From assembly GCA_003427395.1 (NCBI GenBank), contig BFEA01000880.1, positions 233,053 to 276,543 on the forward strand: a DNA stretch of 43,491 nucleotides, in the 5' to 3' direction. Positions 7,332 through 17,612 of this stretch are shown here, one piece after another. The position numbers and the translations under genes were made by a program. Source of the stretch: Chara braunii (Eukaryota; Streptophyta; Charophyceae; Charales; Characeae). The notes below the pieces were generated by a model, which searched no databases, was not told the origin of the DNA, and saw only the letters and a list, made by a program, of their open reading frames with translations. Each line of letters starts with the position of its first letter. The first letter of the stretch is position 1.

Positions 7332-10043
7332 TTGGGATTGGGGGGAGGAGGGGGAGGAGGGGGTGGAGGACGATGGACGGTGGGAGGCGGTGGAGCCGGG
7401 GGGTGGGGAGGAGGAGTCTGGGGAGCAGGAGGAGGAGGGTGGGGAAATGGAAGCAGAGGCTGGAGGGACAATTCACAGGGCTTGCAGGAGTTGCAGGAGA
7501 GGACCTGGTCATATAGACATAGCTCTGGGCCGCCTTCAAAGTCTCAGAATGATGTGGCAGGCATTTCCCTGTTTTCTGAACGAAGGGATTCGTTTGTGTT
7601 TATGTCTTATAATATCCTCGCCGGATCGTTAGCCGAGGAACACTGGCGTGAGTTGTATTCTCGCATTCATCCTGACTGCTTGGCGTGGCCCAACAGAAGG
7701 AAGAAAATTTTAAAGGAGATCGTGTTTGTTCAAGGTGATGTGGTTTGTCTTCAAGAGGTGGAAAATTTTGGTGAGCTAGAGACTGAGCTCTCGAAAATGG
7801 GTTATCAGGGTACGTATAGATCGAGGACAGGAAATCGCTCCGACGGGTGCGCAGTCTTCTGGAAGACCGAAAAATTCAAGATGCGAAAGACGGAAGTCAT
7901 AGAGTTCATAGAGATGGGCCTCCGAGATAACGTGGCGCAGCTAGTTGTGTTGGAAAGCATTGCGAGAAGTGGAGGGGGGAAGCAAGAGAAGGCTAGTGTG
8001 GAGTACGTAAGAAATCAGGAAGATGATGAGGAGGGGGACGATTGCCGGGTGATTACAGGGTCAAAAGTGTCAGCAAGAGATGTGGGGGGTGAAGATGACA
8101 TGTTGATCTGGAGTAAAGATAGGAAGGAGGGCAGAGGTGGCGAGGAGCCACCGCAGCAGCAGCAGCAGCGGTGTCGGAGGAAAAAGAGGAGGAAAAAGAT
8201 GGTTGTCGTCGGGAACATCCATGTGCTCTTTAATCCTAAGAGAGGGGATATCAAAATGGCACAGATTCGGACTCTAATTGATCGGGCTCGTGAATTGGCA
8301 TCCAGTTTTGGTAATGATGTCGATGTGGCGGTTGTTCTAGCTGGCGATTTTAACTGCAGTCCCGGCAGCCCTCTATACCAGTTCATATCGAATGCTGAGC
8401 TGGACTGCAGCACAGTTGATCGGCGAGCGATGTCGGGAGTTACCGAGGGCATGCAAGTTCCTAACACTGCGATGAATGCCAATTCCAGTGGGTGGCCGTA
8501 CGGGGGCAGACGACATGGTCCTCGCTCTGGAGCTGGTGGACCCAACACTTATTCGACACCATCCCTTCCTTCATCTGTTGCAGCAACCCTTCTGCAGCAA
8601 CGGAATGGTCCCGCTCTGGGGGGGAGAGAAAAGTTGGACAAGACAGTGGTGCCAGACTCTGGTTCGGTTGTGAACAAGAAATCAGTTTTTCAATCAGCAT
8701 GGGGAGAGTTGGTGAAAACCGATGAGCGAGGGAGCGAGCGAGATCGAACGACAGTGTGCCCTGACACTGTGGCCGAGATTGAAGACAGCCTCGGTGTGAT
8801 CAGTCTAGTATCGGATGGGAAGAAGGACGACAAGAGGAAGGGTGATGGTGGTGGTGGCAAAAGGAACGAGCGAAGTGTAGGTAGGGTAGAACCACTGGTG
8901 GTTGGAGTGTCTGATGATGATGATGATGATGACTGTGTGATTGCTGGGGAAAAGGAGAAGGGAGAGGGGAGAAAGCGTGAATTGCAAGAAGCTATCCTAG
9001 CAGGGTCGGGCCTTAGGGAGAGAGTGGGGGATAAGGCTGTGAATGATGTAGATGTGGTGGATATAACAGAGGATGATGATCAGAGACTGGGAGGAAGAGG
9101 GAGGGTTGGAAATGACAGAGGCTCTGGGAGACGATTACAACAAGAAGTGGTGAGTCATAAACGACAGCAAGTTGGGGAGAAATCGAGCGTGGTAGATCTT
9201 GAAGATAGTGAGGATGATGACACTGAGCAAGTGGCAGACAAAGGAGATAAAGAGGAGGAATGCGCAGTGATTTCGGAGGCCGAGTTTCTTGTAAAAGGCG
9301 ACCATCATACGTCGTCGTTGCCTCGTTCAAGGGCGGTGGTCCCACACACTGTAGGGGTCGATGCGGAAGGGGGCAAGGAGCCTCTGGTAAGTCAAACAAC
9401 ATTGCTGACGACCACAGCGGTTCTTCAAGGGAAGCCGTTGGTCCTAGTACTTGAAGATGATGCCACACCCAGAAACATGGAAGAGAAGCTGGGAGAGAGA
9501 AAAGATGAAAGAAAAGAGGAGAGGAGAGAAGACTTTGCCTATGAGTGGTGGGAAGCAGTAGTACGTAGGAAAGATGATGCAAGAGGTGAAGGTGGTGGGG
9601 AGGGAATGGTGATGAGGTGGGAAACTCCTTGTCCTTCAGGGCAAATGGTACGCCGATTGGGTTGGGAGCCCGGCGATCTAGAGAGAGCTGTGGGAGTCTC
9701 GGGCGAGTATATTGCCAAGCATGGGCTGAGTCTAATCAGCGCGTATGTGGATGTAAAAGGTGCAGAGCCGCCATGTACGTCGTACCATGACAAATTCATG
9801 GGAACCGTTGATTACATCTGGCACACGCGCCATCTGGAAGCGGTTAGAGTTTTGGAAACAGTACCACCAGGGGTTTTGAGGAGATTGCCCGGGCTTCCGG
9901 CTGTCAATCAAGGCAGTGATCATATGGCTCTGGCTTGTGAGTTTGCCTTCATTGACCGGCTGGAAGGGGAGGAGAACGAGGTAGAGGAGAGGGAGGATTT
10001 CCCGAGAAGCCGCGGGTGGTGGCCGAAGATAGGGGTTGTGTAG
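7332..10043 (+). CDS. CCR4/Angel-like EEP nuclease (deadenylase family)
   Basis: The 903-residue frame starts in the Gly-rich linker (residues 1-45) and then gives an endonuclease-exonuclease-phosphatase domain. Visible motifs are SYNIL at 92-96, LQEVE at 140-144 (metal-binding Glu), the NIH strand near 295, GDFNCSPGSP at 338-347, GTVDYIW at 824-830 and GSDH at 861-864. All catalytic-type motifs are present. This is the fold of CCR4, Angel and nocturnin enzymes, which shorten mRNA poly(A) tails or act on related RNAs. The domain is closest in style to plant CCR4 homologues of the Angel-like branch. Two insertions interrupt it: a basic one (about 212-290, with KKRRKK) and a large charged one (about 361-790) holding acidic clusters and SUMO-interacting-like motifs. 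Encoded without visible introns. Together with the preceding frame it forms one gene. It is the only convincing host gene in the window. Confidence 0.88.
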   Translation: MGLGGGGGGGGGGRWTVGGGGAGGWGGGVWGAGGGGWGNGSRGWRDNSQGLQELQERTWSYRHSSGPPSKSQNDVAGISLFSERRDSFVFMSYNILAGSLAEEHWRELYSRIHPDCLAWPNRRKKILKEIVFVQGDVVCLQEVENFGELETELSKMGYQGTYRSRTGNRSDGCAVFWKTEKFKMRKTEVIEFIEMGLRDNVAQLVVLESIARSGGGKQEKASVEYVRNQEDDEEGDDCRVITGSKVSARDVGGEDDMLIWSKDRKEGRGGEEPPQQQQQRCRRKKRRKKMVVVGNIHVLFNPKRGDIKMAQIRTLIDRARELASSFGNDVDVAVVLAGDFNCSPGSPLYQFISNAELDCSTVDRRAMSGVTEGMQVPNTAMNANSSGWPYGGRRHGPRSGAGGPNTYSTPSLPSSVAATLLQQRNGPALGGREKLDKTVVPDSGSVVNKKSVFQSAWGELVKTDERGSERDRTTVCPDTVAEIEDSLGVISLVSDGKKDDKRKGDGGGGKRNERSVGRVEPLVVGVSDDDDDDDCVIAGEKEKGEGRKRELQEAILAGSGLRERVGDKAVNDVDVVDITEDDDQRLGGRGRVGNDRGSGRRLQQEVVSHKRQQVGEKSSVVDLEDSEDDDTEQVADKGDKEEECAVISEAEFLVKGDHHTSSLPRSRAVVPHTVGVDAEGGKEPLVSQTTLLTTTAVLQGKPLVLVLEDDATPRNMEEKLGERKDERKEERREDFAYEWWEAVVRRKDDARGEGGGEGMVMRWETPCPSGQMVRRLGWEPGDLERAVGVSGEYIAKHGLSLISAYVDVKGAEPPCTSYHDKFMGTVDYIWHTRHLEAVRVLETVPPGVLRRLPGLPAVNQGSDHMALACEFAFIDRLEGEENEVEEREDFPRSRGWWPKIGVV

Positions 10044-10326
10044 GATTGATGATACACCGTGAGCATGCATGCTGGCCTTCTCTGGCTGGTCATGGACCGG
10101 GGCTGTCAAGGTCCTATCCTAGGTGGCGTCTGGTTTTGTGCAGCACCATCTAGTCCAGATTTGCGACTGTTTGCTCTACTACTGATCTTGCGTACGGGCA
10201 TTCCTGTGTCCCTCAGTTCCACGGACCCCTTGTCACCTGGAGACAGGCGTTTCTTTAGCACGATTCTGGGCTCTCCCCATCTCATACACCTCTTGTACAG
10301 TTCGGTGACCCAGGTCGCACCTGAGG

Positions 10327-10332
<6 letters not shown>
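10044..10332. other. 3' flank of the CCCH-EEP gene
   Basis: No further gene is evident. The 3' untranslated region should lie here, but no clear polyadenylation signal is visible. The open frame starting at 10059 runs into GA repeats and the N gap and is not supported. Confidence 0.5.
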
Positions 10333-10405
<73 letters not shown>

Positions 10406-10580
10406 NNNNNNNNNNNNNNNNNNNNNNNNNNNNNNNNNNNNNNNNNNNNNNNNNNNNNNNNNNNNNNNNNNNNNNNNNNNNNNNNNNNNNNNNNNNNNNN
10501 NNNNNNNNNNNNNNNNNNNNNNNNNNNNNNNNNNNNNNNNNNNNNNNNNNNNNNNNNNNNNNNNNNNNNNNNNNNNNNNN

Positions 10581-10648
<68 letters not shown>
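10333..10648. repeat. (GA)n microsatellite containing a 175-nt assembly gap
   Basis: GA dinucleotides flank a run of N from 10406 to 10580. The true length of the repeat is unknown. Confidence 0.97.
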
Positions 10649-10650
<2 letters not shown>

Positions 10651-10659
10651 ACCGTACCA

Positions 10660-11545
10660 TCTCTCCTTGTAGCTGTTTCAGACGTCCAACCTTTCCATTC
10701 CTGTTGACAAAGCCGGCGTCCACTCCCTCTGCTTCAACCTCTTGCCACCATGCAGCTACATGTGTTAAGTGTGGAGTGCTCTCAAAACAAGAGCAAGCCA
10801 TTCGGCGAAAGATACATCCTTGTCCCATCCCCATTGTCATCAAAGCACCGAAACCTCCATTGCCGGCGACTGCCGTTCCTCCTTCCCCTCCTTCGGCAAT
10901 TATGCCGCTGTTGACTAATCTAGTCAAAGCTTTGATTATGTTCACCACCTGCATCTCTTCGGTCATTGCCGAACCAGCACACTTGATCATTGTCCGAGTA
11001 ACGCTTATGAAGCCATCTTGCATCCCCCATTTCCAACCTTTCCTTAATCCTCTCAAGTAACAGCTACGTATTTTGGGGGGTGTGAGATGGGTACGTAGGT
11101 GTCACTTGGGAAGGGTTAAGGGAAGGGTGGAAATGGGGGACGCAAGATGGCTACATAGGCGTTACTTGCGCAATGCTCAAGTGCGGTGGTTGTGCAATGG
11201 CCGAGGAGATGCACGCAGTGGACACAAGCAATGCATTGATCGGATTAGTTGAAAGTGGTGTAGGACGAGGGGAAGGAGGAACGGCAGCCACGGGTAGTTT
11301 AGGTTCGGGTTCCTCAATGATGATGGGTTTGGGACTGGACGTAGTGGAGCTTTCGCCCAATGGGGTGCTCTGTTTTTTAGAGCGCTGGCCGAGATGCTGC
11401 CTTACTCAGGGCTCTTGGCGTTGCATGCCGGGCGAGACGTGTTGCAGGCAAAAGCGGAGTTGCACCACACTTGACACATGTAGCTGCAAGGTGGTGTGAG
11501 GTTGAAGCAGAGGGAGTGGACAGGGGCTCTGTGAACAGAAATATT
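10660..11545. repeat. Inverted duplication of an unrecognised coding-like segment
   Basis: The left arm (about 10660-11050) read on the minus strand is clearly homologous to the right arm (about 11110-11545) read on the plus strand. The arms meet around 11055-11105. Both arms keep a matching open frame. The left encodes MIKCAGSAMTEEM and the right encodes MLKCGGCAMAEEM, and both continue to a shared THVAA...EVEAEGVD segment. The right arm shifts frame near 11470. Differences fall often at third codon positions, suggesting both arms descend from coding sequence. I do not recognise the family. Likely a gene fragment carried by a repeat or an old inverted duplication. Confidence 0.75.
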
Positions 11546-12703
11546 GCACTTACGGCCGGATCTACCTCAGGAAGTCCCTATGTAACATGCCCTGTTGTTG
11601 TCCCAGTGAGTAGACCGAGAAGGTTGCAAAGAAACTGGAGCTGTTGCAAAGTCTTTGGCGTTGCTGTGTCGTAGTGGTTGGGTCTCGTCCAATGCTCTGT
11701 GGGTGAAATATATGGTGCTGTGGCTGGCAGTTTTTGTATCTGGTGCGATGAGGGAATGAAGCTTCCCTTCGACGAAGGGAACCCCACTTGGCTGATCTCT
11801 GCCTGTTTCCACTTCTGTGGCTTTGCTGCGCACTCTTTGTATGTCTTTAGCATGGCTTTGTAGCTTCCTTTTTTTTGTGGGGGGTAGGTTTACTGTGTGT
11901 CGAGGGTACAATGACGCATGTGGCCGTTTGTTGTGTGTAGCGCATGGGACTTGTCACAACCCTGAAAGGGAGAGGCAGACAACGTTGATGTTAGGGAAAC
12001 ACTGCGGAGTTCCGTCTGTTTCTATTTTCTGTTTTTGTGTCGCAGACTCACAGCTGTATCGTATACTGAAAATAAGACTGCTCAAGGATCAAGTCCAAGC
12101 ATGTTTGAGTTTCTTGTGAACTATTCTGGCACGGTGGCCGACGGGCTTTTTTTAAGCCTGTGCTGTCAGAGCCGGTGGGAGTCGCTTTGGGATTTGACAA
12201 GTACACATGTTGGGCACAACAGGGTTTGATACCCAGATCTGTCCCCAAGGATTTTCAAGTTTTCTTCAGTGTGTTTCTGAGGTTGTCGCTGCTGGGTTTT
12301 GAACCCAGTTTGGCATATTACGGATCTTTTGGGCCAGTTAGGTTTCGTACATGGTTGTTGTAGTTGTAAACTTGTATGTGTGGGTAGCAGTAGGCGCGGG
12401 TAGCAGTAGGCACGCCATGCTTTTGTATTTTGCGTTCTCCTCTGAAGCGCACTCACAACGTTCGGCACACTCTCTCACTTCAGTTTGTCACTTCTGGATG
12501 GTCGTATACAAGAGAAGGGGGTAACCATATTTCCCCATCCATTGATGAAGGGGAGAAGAATAGTAGCCATAGCTGTGGCGAAAGCGCAGCCATTGCTGCG
12601 AAGAATGTAGGTGGTGCTGTATGGCTTCGTGTGCCGTTTGTTGCATCTTGTCATGGGCTGATGTTTGCCCAGCGGGACGTCACTTCGGTACGCTTCCGTC
12701 TTG
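11546..12703. other. Unassigned sequence
   Basis: About 1.15 kb without a supportable gene. Two small hairpins of the form GGGTTTGATACCC (12232-12244) and GGGTTTTGAACCC (12295-12307) are present but do not complete a tRNA cloverleaf. Confidence 0.55.
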
Positions 12704-12897
12704 ATTTTAGCCGTGTTTGAATGAACGTTGGTTTGTTGGAATAGCAGTTGAGCGCGCATGTTTGTTTCCACGAAGTGTGCTTTTGTCCTTTGATTGGGTG
12801 ATGTCCTTGTCTCTTGATTTTAGTCATGTTCGAACGAATAACGGTTTGTGGAAATACCTTTAAGCGTGCATGTGTGTTTCCACCTTGTGCGCTTGTT
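12704..12897. repeat. Diverged tandem repeat, period about 113 bp
   Basis: Two diverged units begin CTTGATTTTAG (12704 and 12817) and share GTGTTTGAATGAACG-like and GCATGT.TGTTTCCAC-like segments. Confidence 0.65.
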
Positions 12898-13213
12898 GTG
12901 AATGTTGAGCGGGTCAAGGAAATTCCTGCATATTGTCTGTACANTGTCTCTTATACACATCTAGATGTGTATAAGAGACAGCTCTTCCGATGATTGAGTC
13001 ATATCTTAAGTGTGGGTGATGTCCTTGTCTCTTGATTTTAGTCATGTTCGAACGAATAACGGTTTGTGGAAATACCTTTAAGCGTGCATGTGTGTTTCCA
13101 CCTTGTGCGCTTGTTGTGAATGTTGAGNGGGTCAAGGAAATTCCTGCATATCGTCTGTACATGTGCAACCAGATTAGGACTCTTCCGATGATTGAGTCAT
13201 ATCTTAAGTGTGC
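12796..13213. repeat. Assembly duplication around the adapter
   Basis: Segment 12796-12943 recurs at 13014-13161 with an offset of exactly 218 nt and almost no differences. The 32 nt after the adapter recur at 13182-13213. The order copy A, adapter, downstream tail, copy B, tail is what a chimeric mate-pair read used in gap filling would produce. It should not be read as a biological duplication. Confidence 0.9.
12944..12981. other. Nextera mate-pair junction adapter (artefact)
   Basis: Same 38-bp double mosaic end as at 49-86, with the first base called N. It is followed directly by 32 nt (12982-13013) that are a copy of 13182-13213. Confidence 0.97.
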
Positions 13214-13229
13214 TTTTGTTCTTTTCTTG

Positions 13230-13660
13230 GGTGACACATTGGCCAGATTGTGGATGAAGAGTGCAGTCGATCGGCCAATGGCGTTGGATTCGTGGGATTT
13301 CCTTAACAAACGAAGTTGGTACCCTTTTTGGTGATGGGCATTTGTGTGTTGCAATGTCGTACTCACGCCGGCGCAGAGATTAAAATTATCAAATGCAGTT
13401 GGTGTGGCTGTGCATGGCAAGAGTGCGACCATTGGCCTGGTTGTGAAATGCAGGGCGATTGATTTTGCACAATGGCCGTTGGTTTCTTGGGATTTCCGCA
13501 CACACGTTTGAAATTTGTGCTTTTTTCTGTGACGGGTGGTTGTGGGATGCTAAGTCCTGATCCTACTGGCACATAGATTAATCTGTGCCTGTGGGTGGCG
13601 AGAAGGTGACCATCGACCTGACTGTATGTGAGGCAATCGATCGCCAAATGGTCGTTGTGT
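13230..13660. repeat. Degenerate tandem repeat, period about 180 bp
   Basis: Three diverged units share a CGATCG.CCAATGG..GTTGG segment (near 13268, 13450 and 13628), a TGGGATTTCC segment and a GTGATGGGCATTTGTG-like segment. Confidence 0.6.
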
Positions 13661-14430
13661 TTATTTTATTTGTTTCTTAAAACTTTTTTTATTTTTTTTG
13701 GGGTTTTCCTGTGCGCAAATGTGTTTCACCTGATGGGTCTTTGTGTGGTGCCTTGTGATTGGTCGCAAAAATAAAGGAACGGGGTGCCCCGCCCCTCCTC
13801 CCTGTTGACACTGTGGGGTCAGTTGTGACTCCCCTTTCAGACTGGAATTAGTAACCAACTTCATTTGGATAAAAAAGAAAGAGAATGGAGGTGACACGGA
13901 GAGCCCATTTTGACACTGATGATGGAGTCAGGAAATAACGATCTTGCTGCATGGTGGGGTCCCATACGTTGGATGCGTTACTAAATTAATTAATTATTGG
14001 AATTTAATGCCATCTAATGGTGGTATCTGGTCGCAGGTATCCGTTGGATTCATTACTTGATTAAGTCATGGTTACTGGATCACATACGTTGGATTGATTA
14101 TTTAGTAATGTAATAATTCATGGTTCCCACCCTTCTGGCAAATGTTTTTGAGTTTTTGTTGTTGGCCAAAATTTTGCAACTCTGTCGTATGCCCTCTTTT
14201 TTTTTTCCCCTCAGGATTTTGCCACGCGATGTAGGAAAGGACGTGCAACTTGTGAGAGCACCTCTCACCTGCACGCACACGTTTGCGTACAAGCACATTC
14301 CGATGCACACACACTGAGTCTCTCACATACATATGCACACTGACCTACACTTACGGACGTATCAGGCCTGCACACGTACGCAGACATGCTTAAATTGTTG
14401 AACTCATGGACACACGCATGCGGACATTTG
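13661..14430. other. Unassigned AT-rich sequence
   Basis: No gene is supported. Three diverged copies of ATACGTTGGAT.GATTA occur at 13971, 14036 and 14086, and a CA-rich stretch runs from about 14270 to 14340. Confidence 0.5.
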
Positions 14431-15079
14431 CATCGAGGTGCAATGTGTTTAAACTTTAAACCACCAGTTCTTGGCCCAACTATTGATGCCGAGCCTCGAA
14501 GCACCCTGCGTGCCAGGTTTTGACGGACCACCAGCACAACGTTTTGTTTTCATTTTGGCCGGCGCCTCCAGCCATTGTGGTCTGGTACCATGAAGCCCTA
14601 AAGGCGCGGCAGGTCAACGGGGAAGCGCCGCGGCCGATGTATGGGCCATGTACTGGTAGTTCAATTGTTGAACTCTTTTGTTTTGGATGACATTTGCACT
14701 GTTGTTTGGAATCTTTGGATTGATTTCGTAGAGTAAGGTTGCTTAGGCTTGTGGGGCTTATTGGGCGACGCATTCTAGGGAAACTTGCATCGAGGCGCAA
14801 TAGTACAGTTCCATTCTTTTTGTCTTTTGGTTTGGATGGGTTGTGTCGAGTTTTGGTAACTTGAGTTTAATGTCGGAACCCTTTGGAGGGTTGACACATA
14901 TTAGATCGGGCAAGAATGGTTTTGGTGTGGTCCTGTGGAAATCTTCCGATACCCATAGTTCGATGACTCGGATAAATATCCCAGGGGCCGCGGTTCGTAA
15001 ACCACCTCTGCCTCCCAGCTTCTTTTTGCTGAGGCGGAGTAGATCTGCGTGCCAAGCTTTGCCGAAGTGCCAGCGCAAT
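14431..15079. repeat. Local repeat interrupted by gypsy element 1
   Basis: CTGCGTGCCAGGTTTTGACG (14507 onward) recurs in diverged form at 15046. The first copy continues through ACAACGTTTTG to a CATTTTGGCC...GGTCTGG segment. In the second copy the same continuation is found only after the gypsy element, from 24968 on. The retrotransposon therefore sits inside the second copy. TTGCATCGAGG.GCAAT occurs twice (14428, 14783). Confidence 0.6.
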
Positions 15080-16424
15080 TGTTATGATCCTGACCAATTT
15101 CGAGATACACATCCGTCAGATAGTACAATGCCGTCCAATTGCAGAAAGAAATGAATGAACTTGAGAGGAGAGAGGGGAAGAGAAGAAGAAGTAAGAAAGG
15201 AGAAGAAGAAGATGTACACCACCGGCATAGACATATGACAAGGCTCTTCTTCTTCGCCCAACAATCTCCTCCTCCTTATCTCCCCCTTTTCTTATTCGTA
15301 CAAGAAATAAAAATACAATGTTGAATGGCTGATCCAAAATCAATGCCCGAGTTTCTCTTCTACTGTCGGCATCACTTGAGGTCCACCATAGCCATGGCCG
15401 CCTCTTCCTCCCTTCATCATCATAGGCCAAACTACTAGGCCTTGCCCAGATGCCCAAAGGACAACCCAAAGCATCTATGGCTGCTCCGCCTGTTCCTCCC
15501 TTCATCATCATCATAGGCCGAACTACTAGGCCTTGCCCGGATGCCCAAAGGACAACCCAAAGCAACTATGGCTGCTCCAACTCGGTCGCCATGCCTGACT
15601 CTGCCTCGAAGCTTCTTGGTGTAGCTCTCCCCAGTTGGGGACTCCCTGCTGCAGCGCCCACCAAGGTGATGCCACCATAGTCAGGTAAGTACCCCTGACG
15701 CTCCTCCCCCTTCCTGTCCTTCTTCCTCCTCTGTGTCCTTCTCCTTCCCCCAGCAGCGCGGCTCCGGATAGCGCTGCTCCAGCCGGTGCTCCAACCAGTG
15801 TGTCGCCAAACTCGCACATCGAGAATGACCGGGCTCTTCGCCCGACTGGGAGATATAGCGGCCTGCTTGCCTCTTCGGGCGGTGACTTCCAGGTCGCTCG
15901 GCCTTCCAAGCAACCAGTACCTCCTCCCTTTCGTAGGGAAACATCATTGCAGACTCTGATATTGCCCGTACAGGCCCTGAACCCAGACTGGTTGGACTGG
16001 TACCCGCCTAGACCTAACCTACAACTACCGGGCTTCTAAAAATGCCACTTTTGTCTTCTTCTGCTCGGCCTCCAGTACCCGCACATCTACCTCTTCAAGG
16101 TGCGGTACCGGCCTACCCGCTACTTGAGTGTTTTTCCCACTGCAATCCCTCAATGTCACGGCCACATGTAAGTACCGACCCTGAGGGCCCAATGAACAAG
16201 CAAGTGCCCTTGCGGGCCACACACACACTCAAGCCAACCAACACTCAAACAGGCACGGCCACACACACACTCAAGTCAACCAGCACTCAGACAGACATGC
16301 AGTCCAGCAAGCGTGCACACACAGACTTAGTAGCAGGCGGGAAACTCAGCAAGGCATTCAGTCTATGGGCAAAACTCAGAAATCAACCGTGTGTTTCAAT
16401 CCATGTTTTGGACGGGTCATCACA
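15080..16424 (-). repeat. 3' LTR of gypsy element 1
   Basis: Starts TGTTATGATCC and ends GGGTCATCACA on the plus strand, so read in element sense it begins TGTGATGACCC and ends in CA. It matches 23701-24967. It is 1,345 bp, longer than its partner, partly because a segment of about 91 bp (15405-15495) is tandemly duplicated (15496-15586). Confidence 0.9.
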
Positions 16425-17412
16425 CTACTCCCCCCTCAAGAGCGAGGTCCCTTCGAGCGAGCTGGGCAAAGAGGTTCGTAGAATACTTCGTCGCAGTGAG
16501 CCTTGCAGAGATCTTAGGAGTAGCGTTAGCTGCGATTTGTCCATCGTAGGCTTTAACAACGCGTGGTGCGCTGCGTAGCACTTCCTGCTTGGATATCCAG
16601 TATAGATCGTCCAACGGGTGATACATGAAGTGAAGCTGGTAATCCTGGTACTGTCTATTGCGTCCCTTCCCTATATGCTGTTTGATTCTGTCTATCTCAT
16701 GCCCACCTTTGATTGCAGGAGGGATCATGTCTTCGCGATAATCGAACGTCTTAGCGTCATGGTGGAGGTACAATTTCGATGCATGGAACACGGGGTATGT
16801 GCGCAGATGGGTTGGCACATCAGCTACGTACGAAGGGCCAAAGTGATGTTTGCCAATCACATCCAAAACTTCCCACGGACCACAATAGAGTGGGAGAAGT
16901 TTGCGAGAGACTCCCTCTTCTTCTGAAAATTTAGACATCTTGACCCAGACATAGCTTCCTAGCTGAATATCCGACGGTCGACGCCTCTTGTTTGCATGAT
17001 GGATCATGACGTGCTGTTGCTTGGTCATCGCTGCAATGGCAACCTTGAGCAAGCGATCATACTTGGCCTTGAAGCCAGGCCTGCCGGGTGTTAAGCCAGC
17101 TGGCTGCTCAGGGAATAGGTAGGAGAGCCGATTACGGATGTACCAACCGTAATGCAACCTGTTGAGTGTCATGCCGGTGGTAGAATGAACGGAGTTGTTG
17201 TACAACCCCTTACCGAAATACAACTCTTCATCATATGTTTCCTGATTCGAAATAATCAAGGTGTGAAGAAGTTGAAACACAGTCTGGTTGATCTCCTCAG
17301 CCAAACCATTGGCTTCGAGGTGTCGGCCAAATGTCATACACAACCTGATCCCTGGTTGAGCCGTGAAGTCCTTCCATTCAGTACTAATGAAGCGACGATC
17401 CCGATCGCTCAC
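16420..17412 (-). pseudogene. Integrase C-terminal half with chromodomain-like tail
   Basis: The 330-codon frame begins at the second catalytic Asp (SDRDRRFIS). It contains the region of the catalytic Glu (NGLAEEINQTV), a GPY/F-type module (LLPLYCGPWEVLDVIG), YPVFHASKL, and a chromodomain-like segment starting HEIDRIKQH. The first catalytic Asp is in another frame (17409-17606). Chromodomain-type tails direct integration toward particular chromatin in plant chromoviruses. The frame break means this copy makes no intact integrase. Confidence 0.85.
16425..16440 (-). promoter_or_regulatory. Polypurine tract of gypsy element 1
   Basis: In element sense the sequence CTTGAGGGGGGAGTAG abuts the 3' LTR. 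It would prime plus-strand DNA synthesis. The pol reading frame runs through it (encoding EGGVV) and stops just inside the LTR at 16420-16422. Confidence 0.8.
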
Positions 17413-17606
17413 AAAGGTTTTCGGGGTTCGAACTGTAGAATGTACTTCTGGTTGAACTCACGGATCACTAATTCTGTTGGAGCGTGAGGTGGCAAAGGAA
17501 TCAGATTAAAGAACTTAGAGAATTGGTCAACAATCACCATGACTTGTGAGTAGCCGCTCTTACTTACCTTTCCCAAGTCGGGGAAGTCGATGGAGATGGA
17601 CTCCAT
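17409..17606 (-). pseudogene. Integrase core, N-terminal fragment
   Basis: Encodes SISIDFPD, with the first catalytic Asp, and VMVIVDQFSKFF, typical of the integrase core beta strands. It is out of frame with the rest of the integrase on both sides. Confidence 0.8.
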
Positions 17607-17612
17607 TGACTT

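Noticed and set aside
10059-11060. Long open frames on both strands across the N gap
   Set aside because: They exist only because GA repeats and N are read as open codons. The left part has no domain, and the right part is explained by the inverted duplication.
12222-12312. tRNA-like T-arms (GGGTTTGATACCC, GGGTTTTGAACCC)
   Set aside because: No acceptor stem, D-arm or anticodon arm can be built around either hairpin. The T-loop consensus is broken.
12981-12995. GCTCTTCCGAT looking like an Illumina adapter end
   Set aside because: The same bases continue as genomic sequence and recur at 13181 without adapter context, so the match is accidental.
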